Shown in pieces: positions 41,167-50,566 of a stretch of DNA of 64,000 nucleotides (its first letter is position 1; the number at the start of each line of letters is the position of its first letter). Source of the DNA: an uncultured Arachnia sp. (GTDB taxonomy: Bacteria; Actinomycetota; Actinomycetes; Propionibacteriales; Propionibacteriaceae). A program made the translations under genes and the position numbers. The stretch lies in assembly GCA_947499145.1 (NCBI GenBank), contig CANMNB010000002.1, positions 95,462-159,461 on the forward strand. The letters are read 5' to 3'. Under the pieces are notes generated by a model, which saw only the letters and a list, made by a program, of their open reading frames with translations, was not told the DNA's origin and searched no databases.

Positions 41167-41829
41167 ATGCAGATCACTGTCAGCGCCCAGGCGCGCGCCT
41201 CACTGCCCCCGGAGAGGGCCACCGTCCACATGGACCTGGCGTTCGAGGGCGGCGACAAACAGCAGGTGCTCTCCCAGACGAGGATCTTGGCACAGGAATT
41301 CAGCCGGGAGGTCGACCGCCTGAAGACTCTGTCCCCCTCGCCGACCACGTGGTCGGCCGTTCTGCCGATCGCCACTCGCAGTTGGCGGCCCTGGGCCCAG
41401 GATGGCGCAACACTGCCCCTGCGCCATGGGGCCCGCTGCCCGGTCAAGCTCAAGTTCCGCGACTTCGCCGCGCTGGCCAGCTTCGTGGACCGATGGGGCG
41501 GTCGCGAGGGGGTGACGATCCACGACGTGGAGTGGACGCTGACGGAGGAGCGCCGAGCCTCGGAGACCGACAGGGTCCTCGCCGAGGCTGTGCGCAACGC
41601 AACGCAGCGGGCCACCGTGATGGCGAGAGCGGCGGGCGCAGGCGACGTCGAGGTGCTGGAGATCGCCGATCCGGGATTTCTGCAGCGACCCCATGGCGTC
41701 GGCGAGTTCGACGGAGTCGCCGTCAGGTCGGCGATGGGAGGTGCACCCGACGCGGGTCAGGGAGTGGACCTCCAGCCCGAGGACGTCGAGATGGTGGCCG
41801 TGGTGGACGCCCGATTCACAACGCGCTAG
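41167..41829 (+). CDS. SIMPL (DUF541) domain protein
   Basis: 220 residues beginning MQITVSAQARASLPPERATVHMDLAFEG, as typical for SIMPL/DUF541 proteins, which often are periplasmic and oligomeric. This one has no signal peptide. The C-terminal half shows TQRATVMARAAGAGDVEVLEIADPG, the second family block. Function unknown. AGGAGGAAGG lies 9-18 nt before the ATG. The 3' end overlaps glycerate kinase by 14 bp. Confidence 0.8.
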   Translation: MQITVSAQARASLPPERATVHMDLAFEGGDKQQVLSQTRILAQEFSREVDRLKTLSPSPTTWSAVLPIATRSWRPWAQDGATLPLRHGARCPVKLKFRDFAALASFVDRWGGREGVTIHDVEWTLTEERRASETDRVLAEAVRNATQRATVMARAAGAGDVEVLEIADPGFLQRPHGVGEFDGVAVRSAMGGAPDAGQGVDLQPEDVEMVAVVDARFTTR

Positions 41830-42910
41830 CCGCAATCCCCTGTCCGGCCACCTCCAGCCAACGTCCCGGCTCGGACATGGCCGCCTGCACCGACCCCGAC
41901 AACTCCGTGAGACTGGCCACCGCAAGGAAGCGACTGCGATCCACGTCGCCGGAGACCCGTCCGGCGACCACTGCCACCGGGATCCCGCATCGCCATGCCT
42001 CCTCGGTCACCAGGCCGGGCGCCTTGCCGTGCAGACTCTGTCCGTCGAAGGACCCCTCGCCCGTGACAACAAGATCCGCACCAGCCACGGCGTCGCTCAG
42101 CCCGACGAGGCGGGCAACCTCGGCGGCTCCGCTCACCAATTGCGCGCCCCAGGCCAGGAGGGCGGCTCCCGTCCCACCCGCGGCTCCCGCGCCCGGGGTC
42201 CCCGGGTCCTGCCCGAGAAGATGGGACAGGCGCTCGAGGGCAGCGTCCACCACGGGAATGTCCTGGGTCGACAGCCCCTTCTGGGGCCCGAAGATCGCCG
42301 CAGCTCCCCTGGAGCCCGTGAGCGGGTTGGTGACGTCGCTCAGCACCCGAACGCCACCGCGCGGCGGCTCGACTGCTGCCGACCGGTCCACTGCAACCAC
42401 GTGCAGTAGCCCGCGCGCACCGTGGGGGACGTCGAGGCCGCGCTCGTCGAGGAAGCGCCAGCCCAGTGCCTGCAACAGTCCCAGCCCTCCGTCGGTGGAG
42501 GCGGAGGAACCGATGCCGAGTACGAGGCGGTCGACGCCGTGGTCGAGCGCGGCACGGATGGCCTCCCCGAAACCGACGGTGTGAGCGTCGAGCGGCGCCA
42601 GCTCGTCCCCGAGGAGTTCGATGCCGGAGGTTCCGGCCAGCTCGACGACGCCGGTCCCGTCCTGCAGGAGCAGCCACTCCGAACTCCCTCGCCGGCCGGT
42701 GGGGCCGGTCACCTCGACCGGTATCCGCCGGGCATCGGGGAGGGCGACGGCGAATGCGTCGAGAGTTCCCTCGCCACCGTCGGCCATGGGCACCATCACG
42801 AGGTGGTCGTCGGGGCGTTCCCTGTGCCATCCCGACGCGACGGCCTCCGCCACGGCGGAGGCGGACATCGTCGACTTGAAGCTGTCAGGGGCGATGACGA
42901 CGCGGCTCAT
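41816..42910 (-). CDS. glxK: Glycerate kinase, GlxK/GarK family
   Basis: Phosphorylates D-glycerate (usually to 2-phosphoglycerate), feeding glycolysis. The 364 residues start MSRVVIAPDSFKSTMSA and contain MADGGEGTLDAF, the GIGSSASTDGGLGLLQALG signature and VVTGEGSFDGQSLHGKAPG. It is 16 nt after a sugar isomerase gene and probably the last step encoded in this catabolic cluster. ATG at 42910 fits the family; 42922 is the longer option. Confidence 0.9.
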   Translation of the reverse strand: MSRVVIAPDSFKSTMSASAVAEAVASGWHRERPDDHLVMVPMADGGEGTLDAFAVALPDARRIPVEVTGPTGRRGSSEWLLLQDGTGVVELAGTSGIELLGDELAPLDAHTVGFGEAIRAALDHGVDRLVLGIGSSASTDGGLGLLQALGWRFLDERGLDVPHGARGLLHVVAVDRSAAVEPPRGGVRVLSDVTNPLTGSRGAAAIFGPQKGLSTQDIPVVDAALERLSHLLGQDPGTPGAGAAGGTGAALLAWGAQLVSGAAEVARLVGLSDAVAGADLVVTGEGSFDGQSLHGKAPGLVTEEAWRCGIPVAVVAGRVSGDVDRSRFLAVASLTELSGSVQAAMSEPGRWLEVAGQGIAASAL

Positions 42911-42926
42911 GCCCGCGAGCATGCCA

Positions 42927-43793
42927 TCAACGAAGGTGTGGGGAGACCGCCTGCCCGAACGCGACGGCCGTGCGACGAGCGACCGCAGCCGGTTCGTCGG
43001 CCCAGACGTCGGCGTTGAAGATCTCCACCTCGACGTCCCCGTCCCAGCCAGCGTCGACGACGGCCCTCGTGAGGGAGCCGAAGTCGATGACGCCGTCGCC
43101 CGGCTGGTGCCGGGAGAGCAGGACGTCGGAGGCCAGGGGTGTGCGCCAGTCGCAGACTTGGTAGGAGGCGATACGGCCCTCGCGACCGGCGCGCGCGATC
43201 TGGTCCAGGACCTGCGGGTCCCACCAGATGTGGAAGGTGTCGACGGTCACGCCGACCACCTCGGGCGCGAAGCCGTCGGCGAGGTCGAGGGCCTGGCCCA
43301 GCGTCGAGACGACGGCGCGGTCAGAGGCGTACATGGGGTGCAACGGCTCGATGGCCAGTGTCACCCCCGCAGCCTCGGCCTCCGGCGCCAGCTCGACGAG
43401 GGCGTCGCGCACGCGCTCCCGTGCGCCGACAAGGTCCCTCGACCCCTCCGGCAGCCCGCCAGCCACCAGCACGAGCACCGCCCGGGACCCGGGGGCACCA
43501 ACGGCAGCCAGCTGGGCGGTCTCCTCGATCGCACGCCTGTTGTCGTCGATCGCGTCCCGCCTGGCCCGACCCTCGGGGAGGGTGAAGAACCCGCCGCGAC
43601 AGTACGTGGAGAACCGCAGTCCGGAGTCGCGCAGCAACGCGGACGCCCGGCCGAGGCCCACCTCGGCCACGGGTTCCCGCCACAGACCGACGGACTGGAT
43701 GCCCGCTTGGGAGGTGACGCGGAGGGCGTCCGCGAGCGACGCGTGCTTGATGGTGGCCTGGTTGATCGAGAGGCGAGGGTCGACGTCGCTCAT
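42927..43793 (-). CDS. Sugar phosphate isomerase/epimerase, TIM barrel
   Basis: 288 residues of the xylose-isomerase-like barrel family: start LSINQATIKHASLADALRVTSQAGIQSVGLW, metal and substrate residues in LAIEPLHPMY, VTVDTFHIWWDP and VEVEIFNADVW. Converts keto sugars or hydroxypyruvate-type intermediates; the exact reaction is unknown. It sits between a Gfo/Idh oxidoreductase (7 nt upstream) and glycerate kinase, so the three likely act in one sugar or polyol pathway ending in glycerate. ATG at 43793. Confidence 0.85.
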   Translation of the reverse strand: MSDVDPRLSINQATIKHASLADALRVTSQAGIQSVGLWREPVAEVGLGRASALLRDSGLRFSTYCRGGFFTLPEGRARRDAIDDNRRAIEETAQLAAVGAPGSRAVLVLVAGGLPEGSRDLVGARERVRDALVELAPEAEAAGVTLAIEPLHPMYASDRAVVSTLGQALDLADGFAPEVVGVTVDTFHIWWDPQVLDQIARAGREGRIASYQVCDWRTPLASDVLLSRHQPGDGVIDFGSLTRAVVDAGWDGDVEVEIFNADVWADEPAAVARRTAVAFGQAVSPHLR

Positions 43794-43800
43794 GGTTGCC

Positions 43801-44982
43801 TCAGGAGAGGGTGAGCTCGTCGAGGACCACCTTCGCGCCCTCACGATCGGATCGCAGGCCAGCCTCCGCGAGCTGGACGCCCCGGGCGCCGGCGAGGAGG
43901 TCGAACGGGTACTCGGTGCCGGTGACGTAGGAGACCAGGTACTCCTCCCACTGCTGGCGGAACCCGTTGAGGAAGACGTCGTTCGTGGGCACCTCCGCCC
44001 AGTCGGTCGCGTAGTCGTGGTCGTCGGCGAGGTCAGGGTTCCAGACCGGCTTCGGCGTGGCGTTGCGGTGCTGGATCTTGGCGCCGAAGAGCCCGACGAC
44101 CGCAGAACCGTGCGTGCCGTCGACCTGGAACTCGACCAGCTCGTCGCGGTTGACCCGCACCGTCCACGAGGAGTTGATCTGTGCGACGACGCCGCCCTCC
44201 AGTTCGAAGATGCCGTACGCCGCGTCGTCGGCGGTGGCGGTGTAGGGCTCACCGCTCTCGTCCCAGCGCTCCGGGATGTGCGTGACGGCCTTGGCGTAGA
44301 CGCTCTGCACCCCACCGAAGAGGTTCTCCAGTACGTAGTTCCAGTGCGGGAACATGTCGACGATGATCCCGCCGCCGTCCTCCGTGCGGTAGTTCCAACT
44401 GGGCCGCTGCGACGGCTGCCAGTCCCCCTCGAAGACCCAGTAACCGAACTCGCCGCGCACGCTCAGGATGCGGCCGAAGAAGCCGGAGTCCACCAGCCGC
44501 TTCAGCTTCTGGAGTCCCGGGAGGTACAGCTTGTCGTGCACCACGCCCGTCTTGACGCCGGCGTCAGCCGCCAGGCGGGCCAGCTCGACGGCCTCCTCGA
44601 GCGTCTCGGCCGTGGGCTTCTCCGTGTAGATCGCCTTGCCCGCGGCGATCGCCTTGCGAAGCGCCGTCGCCCGGGCCTTGGTCACCAGGAAGTCGGCGTA
44701 GATCTCCCACTGCGGGTCCGCCAGCGCTGCGTCGAGGTCAGTGGTGTAGTCGGCGATGCCGTGGCGGTCCGCGAGCTCGGCGAGCTTGGCCTCGCTGCGT
44801 CCCACGAGCAGCGGCCGTACCGTGACCCGCGATCCGTCGGGGAGCTCGACTCCGCCCGCCTCGCGAATGGCGAGGATCGAGCGGACCAGGTGCTGGCGGT
44901 ACCCCATACGGCCACTCACGCCGTTCATGATGACGCCGATCTCGCGCGTCGCCGGCCGGGCGTTGTCGGTGGTGCTAGACAC
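43801..44982 (-). CDS. Gfo/Idh/MocA-family NAD(P) oxidoreductase
   Basis: 393 residues: Rossmann N-terminus (VIMNGVSGRMGYRQHLVRSI), the conserved AIYTEKPTAETLEEA with catalytic-site Lys, and a C-terminal sheet domain with DMFPHWNYVL. Oxidises a sugar or inositol-like substrate. I prefer GTG at 44982 with GAAGGA upstream; the ATG at 45009 would put the ribosome site inside the gene. First gene of the isomerase-glycerate kinase cluster, with a LacI-type operator in front (45031-45046). Confidence 0.85.
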   Translation of the reverse strand: MSSTTDNARPATREIGVIMNGVSGRMGYRQHLVRSILAIREAGGVELPDGSRVTVRPLLVGRSEAKLAELADRHGIADYTTDLDAALADPQWEIYADFLVTKARATALRKAIAAGKAIYTEKPTAETLEEAVELARLAADAGVKTGVVHDKLYLPGLQKLKRLVDSGFFGRILSVRGEFGYWVFEGDWQPSQRPSWNYRTEDGGGIIVDMFPHWNYVLENLFGGVQSVYAKAVTHIPERWDESGEPYTATADDAAYGIFELEGGVVAQINSSWTVRVNRDELVEFQVDGTHGSAVVGLFGAKIQHRNATPKPVWNPDLADDHDYATDWAEVPTNDVFLNGFRQQWEEYLVSYVTGTEYPFDLLAGARGVQLAEAGLRSDREGAKVVLDELTLS

Positions 44983-45030
44983 TGGTGAGTCCTTCTCGAT
45001 GGGTTTCACAGGGGCGCTCGCGATCCGTCA

Positions 45031-45046
45031 TGGAAAGCGTTTACCC
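45031..45046 (-). promoter_or_regulatory. LacI-type operator before the sugar catabolic cluster
   Basis: TGGAAAGCGTTTACCC has the AAGCGTTT centre typical of LacI/GalR regulators and lies 49-64 bp before the Gfo/Idh start. It differs from the GAGCGCTC type at the cellobiose operon, so another, probably distant, LacI member controls this cluster. Confidence 0.55.
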
Positions 45047-45126
45047 GACGTTAGCATGAGGGCGCGGCGGTGCGCAATGATTCCACACGCTGGCAAATTC
45101 GGGGACCCAGCGTTCGATCCTCGTGA

Positions 45127-45161
45127 CCGGACGGGGGAAAATCGACCAGTGCTCGATTTTC
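45127..45161. repeat. 22-bp dispersed repeat copy with hairpin
   Basis: CCGGACGGGGGAAAATCGAC continues by two bases and recurs with one mismatch at 63901-63922. Here GAAAATCGA and TCGATTTTC also form a 9-bp hairpin around CCAGTGC. It lies in the gap between divergent genes. Confidence 0.45.
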
Positions 45162-45228
45162 GGAACAGGGCGCAACAGGTCTGGGCTGCTGCACTGGGCA
45201 GTCCGGCACAACTCGAGGAGGACTCCCG

Positions 45229-46194
45229 ATGACCACGTACGACGCGGCGTTCCAGCTTGTCTCCCAGTCCGTCGACGACGGCACTCTCCCCTCGGCGGTG
45301 CTCGGCATCGCGACGGCCGAGGGGGTCGTCGCGATGGACGCGTTCGGCAGCACCGAGCGAGGCCCCGTCGACGTCGACGACTTCTACCGGATCTTCTCGA
45401 TCACCAAGCCGCTTGTCGGGCTGGCGGCTGCCCGGGCGATCGAGCGGGGAAAGCTGACGGTGTTCACGCCGCTGGAGTCGGCGATGCCGGGGTTCAACAG
45501 CACCCGAGACGACGTGGTGCGACTCGTCCACCTCGTGTCCCACACCTCCGGAGTCAACGAGCCGGCGCTCGACGACCATCGGCCGCTGCGGCAGGCACTC
45601 GCCGTGGCAGGCCGCCAGTTCGCTGCTGGCAGCTACCGCGCCTATTCCTCGCTGGCCTTCGAAGGGATCGCCGCCCTGGTCGAGCATGCCCTCGGTCGCA
45701 CGTGGGAGGACGAGGTGGCCGGATTCAATGACGCGCTGGGCAGCCAGTTCACCCTTGACGAGGAGTCGCGGCCGCACACCATCGTCGGGGCCCCCGGGTT
45801 TCGGCTGGACTCCTTCACCGCCCTGCGCCACCCGGGCGCCGGAGCCATTGCACGGGCTCGTGACCTCTTGACGCTCGGGACATCGCTACTGCGTGGCGAC
45901 GGCGCGGTCGTGCAGCCCGCCACCCTGCACATGATGACCCGGCCCCTGACCTCCGGCGTCCCGGAGGTGAACCCCGACCCAGTCCAGGCCGGTCAGGAGT
46001 ACGGCTTCACGTGGAAGCTGCGGCACACATCCCCCGCGTTCATCGATCCAGGAGCCTTCGGGCACGGCGGCTGGGCAGGCACGGAGTTCTGGGTGCATCC
46101 CGACGCGGGACTGGCGTGGGTGCTCATGACCAGTCGCCCCGATTCGGGGTTCGACGTCCACGCCCTCGACAACGCGGTGGTCTCCGGCCTCTGA
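45229..46194 (+). CDS. Serine hydrolase of the class C beta-lactamase fold
   Basis: 321 residues. The SxxK motif is SITK (about residues 58-61), the second motif is YSS in the place of YxN (AYSSLAFEG), and HGG near the C-terminus (GHGGWAGTEFW) replaces KTG. This set is typical of esterases and D-amino peptidases rather than true AmpC beta-lactamases. No signal peptide, so cytosolic. GAGGA precedes the ATG. The stop is one base from the convergent cebR stop. Confidence 0.82.
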   Translation: MTTYDAAFQLVSQSVDDGTLPSAVLGIATAEGVVAMDAFGSTERGPVDVDDFYRIFSITKPLVGLAAARAIERGKLTVFTPLESAMPGFNSTRDDVVRLVHLVSHTSGVNEPALDDHRPLRQALAVAGRQFAAGSYRAYSSLAFEGIAALVEHALGRTWEDEVAGFNDALGSQFTLDEESRPHTIVGAPGFRLDSFTALRHPGAGAIARARDLLTLGTSLLRGDGAVVQPATLHMMTRPLTSGVPEVNPDPVQAGQEYGFTWKLRHTSPAFIDPGAFGHGGWAGTEFWVHPDAGLAWVLMTSRPDSGFDVHALDNAVVSGL

Positions 46195-46195
46195 G

Positions 46196-47200
46196 TCAGG
46201 CCGACGTACGGACCACGAGACCGGCGTCGAGGATGGTGGCGCGGCTGGCGTCGCGACCCTCGATCAGCTGGACAAGGGTACGGGCCATGGTCGCGCCCAT
46301 GCCCACCAGCGGCTGCCGAACCGTGGTCAGGGGCGGATCGACGGAGGCGGAGAAGTAGGAGTCGTCGAAGCCCACGACGGCCACGTCCTCCGGAACGCGC
46401 AGGCCGGCGCGGCGCAGGGCGGTGTAGGCGCCGATGGCCATCTGGTCGTTGGCGGCGAACAGCGCGTCGATCGGCTGGTCGGTGGCCAGGATGCGCTCCA
46501 TGGCCTCGAGCCCGGACTCGGACGTGAAGTCGCCTGCCTCGGCGGGCCCGGGTTCCAGACCTGCGGCCACGAGGCACTCGCGCCAGCCCTGGAGGCGATC
46601 GACGCCCGGAGGCATGTCCTGCGGTCCCGCGATGGTGGCTACGTGCTTCCGGCCGAGGTCGACCAGTCGCTGCACCCCCATCCGCGCGGCGGCGACATTG
46701 TCGATGTCGACGTAGTAGTGCTCGACGTCGCCGCGGTCGAGGGGACGGCCTCCGAAGACCACCGGGAGGGTGTCGCTGATGGCCTCCCACGACCGGTCAC
46801 CGAAGTGGTGCGAGATGACGAGGACACCGTCGACGTTCCCGCCCATGAGGTACCGCCGGGTCTTCGGAGCCTGCGACTCGGACTCGATGATCATGTTGAG
46901 GGTGTAGTCAGTCGGCGAGAGTTCCATTGCAACGCCTTGGATGACCGAGGCGAAGAACGGGTCGGCGAAGACCTTGTTCGCAGTCTCCGGCACCACCAGC
47001 GCGATGGACTGGCTGCGGTGGCTGGCCAGGGAGCGCGCCGCCCGGTTGGGCACGTAGTTGAGCGCGTCGATGGAGCGGCGAACCGTCTCGGCAACCTCCG
47101 GGTTGACGGTGGGCGCGCCGTTGACGACCCGCGAGACCGTGGCCCGCGAGACCCCGGCGTGGGCCGCGACCATCTCGAGGGTGGGGGCCTTCTGCTTCAC
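46196..47200 (-). CDS. cebR: LacI-family repressor, CebR-like
   Basis: 334 residues: N-terminal LacI helix-turn-helix (TLEMVAAHAGVSRATVSRVVNGAPTVNPEV) and a periplasmic-binding-like effector domain. It is the last gene of a cellobiose-type cluster, 43 nt after bglC. The palindromes in front of the first gene (GAGAGCGCTCTC) closely resemble the TGGGAGCGCTCCCA site known for streptomycete CebR, so it probably represses the operon until cellobiose or a similar beta-glucoside is present. Confidence 0.82.
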   Translation of the reverse strand: MKQKAPTLEMVAAHAGVSRATVSRVVNGAPTVNPEVAETVRRSIDALNYVPNRAARSLASHRSQSIALVVPETANKVFADPFFASVIQGVAMELSPTDYTLNMIIESESQAPKTRRYLMGGNVDGVLVISHHFGDRSWEAISDTLPVVFGGRPLDRGDVEHYYVDIDNVAAARMGVQRLVDLGRKHVATIAGPQDMPPGVDRLQGWRECLVAAGLEPGPAEAGDFTSESGLEAMERILATDQPIDALFAANDQMAIGAYTALRRAGLRVPEDVAVVGFDDSYFSASVDPPLTTVRQPLVGMGATMARTLVQLIEGRDASRATILDAGLVVRTSA

Positions 47201-47243
47201 CGTGGAATCACACTCTTCCGATTCGGGCGGGCCACCCCGACGG

Positions 47244-48644
47244 TCACCGTCGACGCGCTTCCGCGATGAGTGCAGCGTAGTTGCGCGCGCTCAACTTGGG
47301 AATTCGCTCCTGTGTCTCGTAGTCGACGTGGATGAGACCGAACCGTTTCTCGTACCCCCAGGCCCACTCGAAGTTGTCGAGGAGGGACCACACGAAGTAG
47401 CCGCGCACGTCGGCACCCTGTTCGATGGCCTGGGCGACTGCGTCGATGTGCGCCTGGATGTAGGCCCACCGCTCGTGGTCGTCGACGCGACCGTCGACCA
47501 CCTCGTCCTCGTAGGCAGCCCCATTCTCTGTGATGTACACCGGCGGGAGGTTCGGATAGTCCCTCGTCAGCCGGAGCAGAAGGTCGCGCAGTCCGTCGGG
47601 ATTCACCTCCCAGTCCATGGCCGTGCGCGGCAGGTTCCTCGTCGGCGACGTGACGAACTCGCTGCCAACAAAGGGGGATGCGCCGGGCTTCGGCGTGGGG
47701 CGGGCCCACTGCGGGTGCCCCTCGGGCAAGGGGTGGGCGCTGAAGTTGTCATCGTGGTAGTGGTTCACGCCGAGGAAGTCGATCGGCTGTGCGATCTGGT
47801 CGAGGTCGCCGTCGTGGATGAGGTCCTCGAAGCGGTACTGGGCGAGATCGGCCAGGACGTCAGCAGGGTAGTCACCGAGGATGAGGGGTTCGAGGAACAT
47901 GCGGTTCCAGAGCCCGTCGAGGCGCCGAGCCGCGTCGACGTCTGCGGGGTCCGACGGGTCGTTCGGGATCGCATTGGTGAGGTTGAGGGTGATGCCGATG
48001 TCGATGGCCTCTCCCGCCAGCTCGCGCAGTTGCTGCGTCGCCAGTCCATGGGCGAGGTGCTGGTGGTGGAGAGCGCTGAGCGCGGCCCGCGGCTCGGTCC
48101 AGCCGGGTGCGTGCTCACCCGCCGCGTAGCTGATCAGCGACGAACACAGCGGCTCGTTGAAGGTGGTCCAGTGCGTCACCCTGTCCCCGAGCGCCTCGAA
48201 CACGACGGTGGCGTAGTCGGCGAAGCGATGTGCGGTGTCGCGATGGGTCCAACCGCCCCTGTCCTGCAGGGCCTGCGGGAGGTCCCAGTGGTAGAGGGTC
48301 AGCCACGGCAGGATGCCGGCCTCGAGGAGCTCATCGACCAGGCGGCTGTAGAAGTCGAGCCCGCGCCGGTTCACTTCTCGGTCGCCCGGCTTGACGCGTG
48401 CCCACGAGGTGGAGAAGCGGTAGGAGTCCAGGCCGAGCTCACGCATGAGCGCGACATCGGCGGGCATTCGGTGGTAGTGGTCGACCGCCACTTCGGGGGT
48501 GTCTCCCCCAGCGATGGCGAGCGGCTGCCGGGCGTAGTGGTCCCAGATCGAGTCCTCCTTGCCGTCCTCGTGCGCGGCGCCCTCGATCTGCGCGGCGGCC
48601 GTCGCCGACCCCCAGATGAAGCCGGGCGGGAATGAGTTGCTCAT
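47244..48644 (-). CDS. bglC: Beta-glucosidase, glycoside hydrolase family 1
   Basis: 466 residues, cytosolic. The acid/base glutamate is in TTFNEPLCSS and the nucleophile in VYITENGAAY; start FPPGFIWGSATAAAQIEGA and end YFVWSLLDNFEWAWGYEKRFGLIHVDY are family marks. Cleaves imported cellobiose to glucose. The start overlaps the permease stop by one base (TGATG), coupling it to the transporter genes as in the streptomycete cebEFG-bglC operon. Confidence 0.92.
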   Translation of the reverse strand: MSNSFPPGFIWGSATAAAQIEGAAHEDGKEDSIWDHYARQPLAIAGGDTPEVAVDHYHRMPADVALMRELGLDSYRFSTSWARVKPGDREVNRRGLDFYSRLVDELLEAGILPWLTLYHWDLPQALQDRGGWTHRDTAHRFADYATVVFEALGDRVTHWTTFNEPLCSSLISYAAGEHAPGWTEPRAALSALHHQHLAHGLATQQLRELAGEAIDIGITLNLTNAIPNDPSDPADVDAARRLDGLWNRMFLEPLILGDYPADVLADLAQYRFEDLIHDGDLDQIAQPIDFLGVNHYHDDNFSAHPLPEGHPQWARPTPKPGASPFVGSEFVTSPTRNLPRTAMDWEVNPDGLRDLLLRLTRDYPNLPPVYITENGAAYEDEVVDGRVDDHERWAYIQAHIDAVAQAIEQGADVRGYFVWSLLDNFEWAWGYEKRFGLIHVDYETQERIPKLSARNYAALIAEARRR

Positions 48645-49495
48645 CAGCCCTTCACTGCTCCTGCCATGATTCCGGAAACCAGCTGCTTGCCCGCCAGGAC
48701 GAACAGGGCCAGCAGTGGAAGCGTCGCCAGCACGGCGCCGGCCAACACGATCGAGTAATCAACATACTTGGCCGACTGGAGCTGGCTGAGGGCTACCTGC
48801 AGAGTGGGGTTCTGGGGCACCACCAGCAGCGGCCACAGGTAGTCGGTCCAGGCGGTCATGAACGTGAAGAGACCCAGGATGGCCATGGCCGGCCGCGCGG
48901 CCGGCAGTCCCACGTTGAGGAAGGTGCGGAGCATGCTGGCGCCGTCGACCCGGGCCGCCTCGATCAGCTCGTTGGGGATGACATCGACGAGGTACTGCCG
49001 CATGAAGAAGACACCGAAGGCCGTCACGAGTGTCGGGACGATGACCGCCCCCAGGGTCCCGGTCCACCCGAACTCCTTCATCAGCATGAACAACGGGATG
49101 ATGCCGAGCTGGGTGGGTACGGCCAAGGTGGCGATGACGAACACCATGAGCCCCTCGCGGCCCTTGAAGCGCAGCTTGGCGAATGCGTAGCCGGCGAGCG
49201 TCGAGAAGAACACCACGGAGATGGTGATGACCGAGGAGACGATGATCGAGTTCGCGAGCGCCTTCCAAAAGGGCACCGTGTCCAGCACCTCGGCGACATT
49301 GCTCCAGAACTGGCTGCCGGGCAGCAGCGGCGGGAACGTTTGCACCAGCGCGGACTTGTCCGAGCTACCCATGACGAGCGACCAGTACAGCGGGTAGGTG
49401 CTGCCGATCAGCAGGGCGGAGAGCAGGGCGTAGACGAACCAGTGGGGTCGGGCGTCGAGGCCAACCCCGCGGTGGCGGACGGAACTACTGCTCAT
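48644..49495 (-). CDS. cebG: Sugar ABC permease CebG-like
   Basis: Second membrane subunit of a cellobiose/oligosaccharide importer, 283 residues, six helices, with the coupling loop IPNELIEAARVDGASMLRTFLNVGLPAARPAM. MalG-type length and order. It overlaps the upstream permease by ATGA and bglC by one base. The ATPase is not encoded here; a shared MsiK-type ATPase elsewhere is the usual solution in actinobacteria. Confidence 0.88.
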   Translation of the reverse strand: MSSSSVRHRGVGLDARPHWFVYALLSALLIGSTYPLYWSLVMGSSDKSALVQTFPPLLPGSQFWSNVAEVLDTVPFWKALANSIIVSSVITISVVFFSTLAGYAFAKLRFKGREGLMVFVIATLAVPTQLGIIPLFMLMKEFGWTGTLGAVIVPTLVTAFGVFFMRQYLVDVIPNELIEAARVDGASMLRTFLNVGLPAARPAMAILGLFTFMTAWTDYLWPLLVVPQNPTLQVALSQLQSAKYVDYSIVLAGAVLATLPLLALFVLAGKQLVSGIMAGAVKG

Positions 49496-50481
49496 CGCAG
49501 GGCCTTTCGCTTGCGGGCCTTGGCCCGGGGTGCGGACGCGCTCGCGATCCGACGTGAGATCTGGAAGTTGATGAGCCCGATCAGGACGATCAGGAGGAAC
49601 AGGATCCAGGCGACGGCGGCCGCCCGGCCGAACTGCTGCCTGTTGAACGCGAGGTCCCACAGGTAGAGCACCGTGGTCTGGTACTGCCGCTGCGGTCCGC
49701 CGGGGACGGAACTGGCCGCGTTGAAGAGCTTCGGCTCGGTGAAGATCTGCAGACCACCGATCGTGGCGGTGATGATGACGAAGATCATCGTGGGGCGAAT
49801 GCTCGGAATGGTGATGGAGAAGAATCGGCGGACGGCACCGGCGCCGTCGATGGCCGCCGACTCGTACAACTCGCGGGGAACGGCCTGCATGGCCGCCAGC
49901 AGGATCAGGGCGTTGTACCCCGTCCAGCGCCAGTTCACCATGGCCGCGATGGCCAGGTGCGACGGCAGGGTCTCCGTCTTCCACATGACCGGGTCCATGC
50001 CGATGTACTGCAGGACGTTGTTCACGAGTCCGTACTTCTCACCGAAGACGTTGCTGAAGATCAACGTCACGGCCACGGGTGTCACGACGTAGGGCACGAT
50101 CACCGAGAGCCGCCAGAACGTCTTCGCACGCAGGTTCTGGTCGAGGATCGCGGCGATGGCGACGGCGGCGATCAATTGGGGGATGGCCGAGAGCAAGAAG
50201 ATGCTGAACGTGTTGAACAGGGAGTTCCAGAACAAGGGATCCGTCAGCTCTCGCTGGAAGTTCGCCAGGCCGACCCACTCCCCCGGTCCGGTCAGCAGGT
50301 TCCAGTCGTTGAGAGCGACGACGAAGGTGTAGACCAGCGGAAACATGCCCACCAGCGCGAACAGGATGAAGAAGGGTGCCACATAGGCGTAGGGCGAGTA
50401 GCGGACGTCGGCGCGGCTGAGGCGCTGCTGCCACGTCAGGCGCTGCGGCGGCGCGGTCCGCGCGGGCGGGGTGGAGTGCAT
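49492..50481 (-). CDS. cebF: Sugar ABC permease CebF-like
   Basis: First membrane subunit, 329 residues, MalF-type but short: hydrophobic start VAPFFILFALVGMFPLVYTFVVAL, coupling loop VPRELYESAAIDGAGAVRRFFSITIPSIRPTM, and a basic end KARKRKALR. I use the ATG at 50481 with AAGG upstream. It lies 85 bp after the binding-protein gene and overlaps cebG by 4 nt. Confidence 0.88.
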   Translation of the reverse strand: MHSTPPARTAPPQRLTWQQRLSRADVRYSPYAYVAPFFILFALVGMFPLVYTFVVALNDWNLLTGPGEWVGLANFQRELTDPLFWNSLFNTFSIFLLSAIPQLIAAVAIAAILDQNLRAKTFWRLSVIVPYVVTPVAVTLIFSNVFGEKYGLVNNVLQYIGMDPVMWKTETLPSHLAIAAMVNWRWTGYNALILLAAMQAVPRELYESAAIDGAGAVRRFFSITIPSIRPTMIFVIITATIGGLQIFTEPKLFNAASSVPGGPQRQYQTTVLYLWDLAFNRQQFGRAAAVAWILFLLIVLIGLINFQISRRIASASAPRAKARKRKALR

Positions 50482-50566
50482 GACCGGGACCTTCCGGGTG
50501 GGGACATGGTGAGCGGCGGGCCCACGGACCAGGCGTGAGCCCGCCGCTGTTGGAGGGATCGAGCGG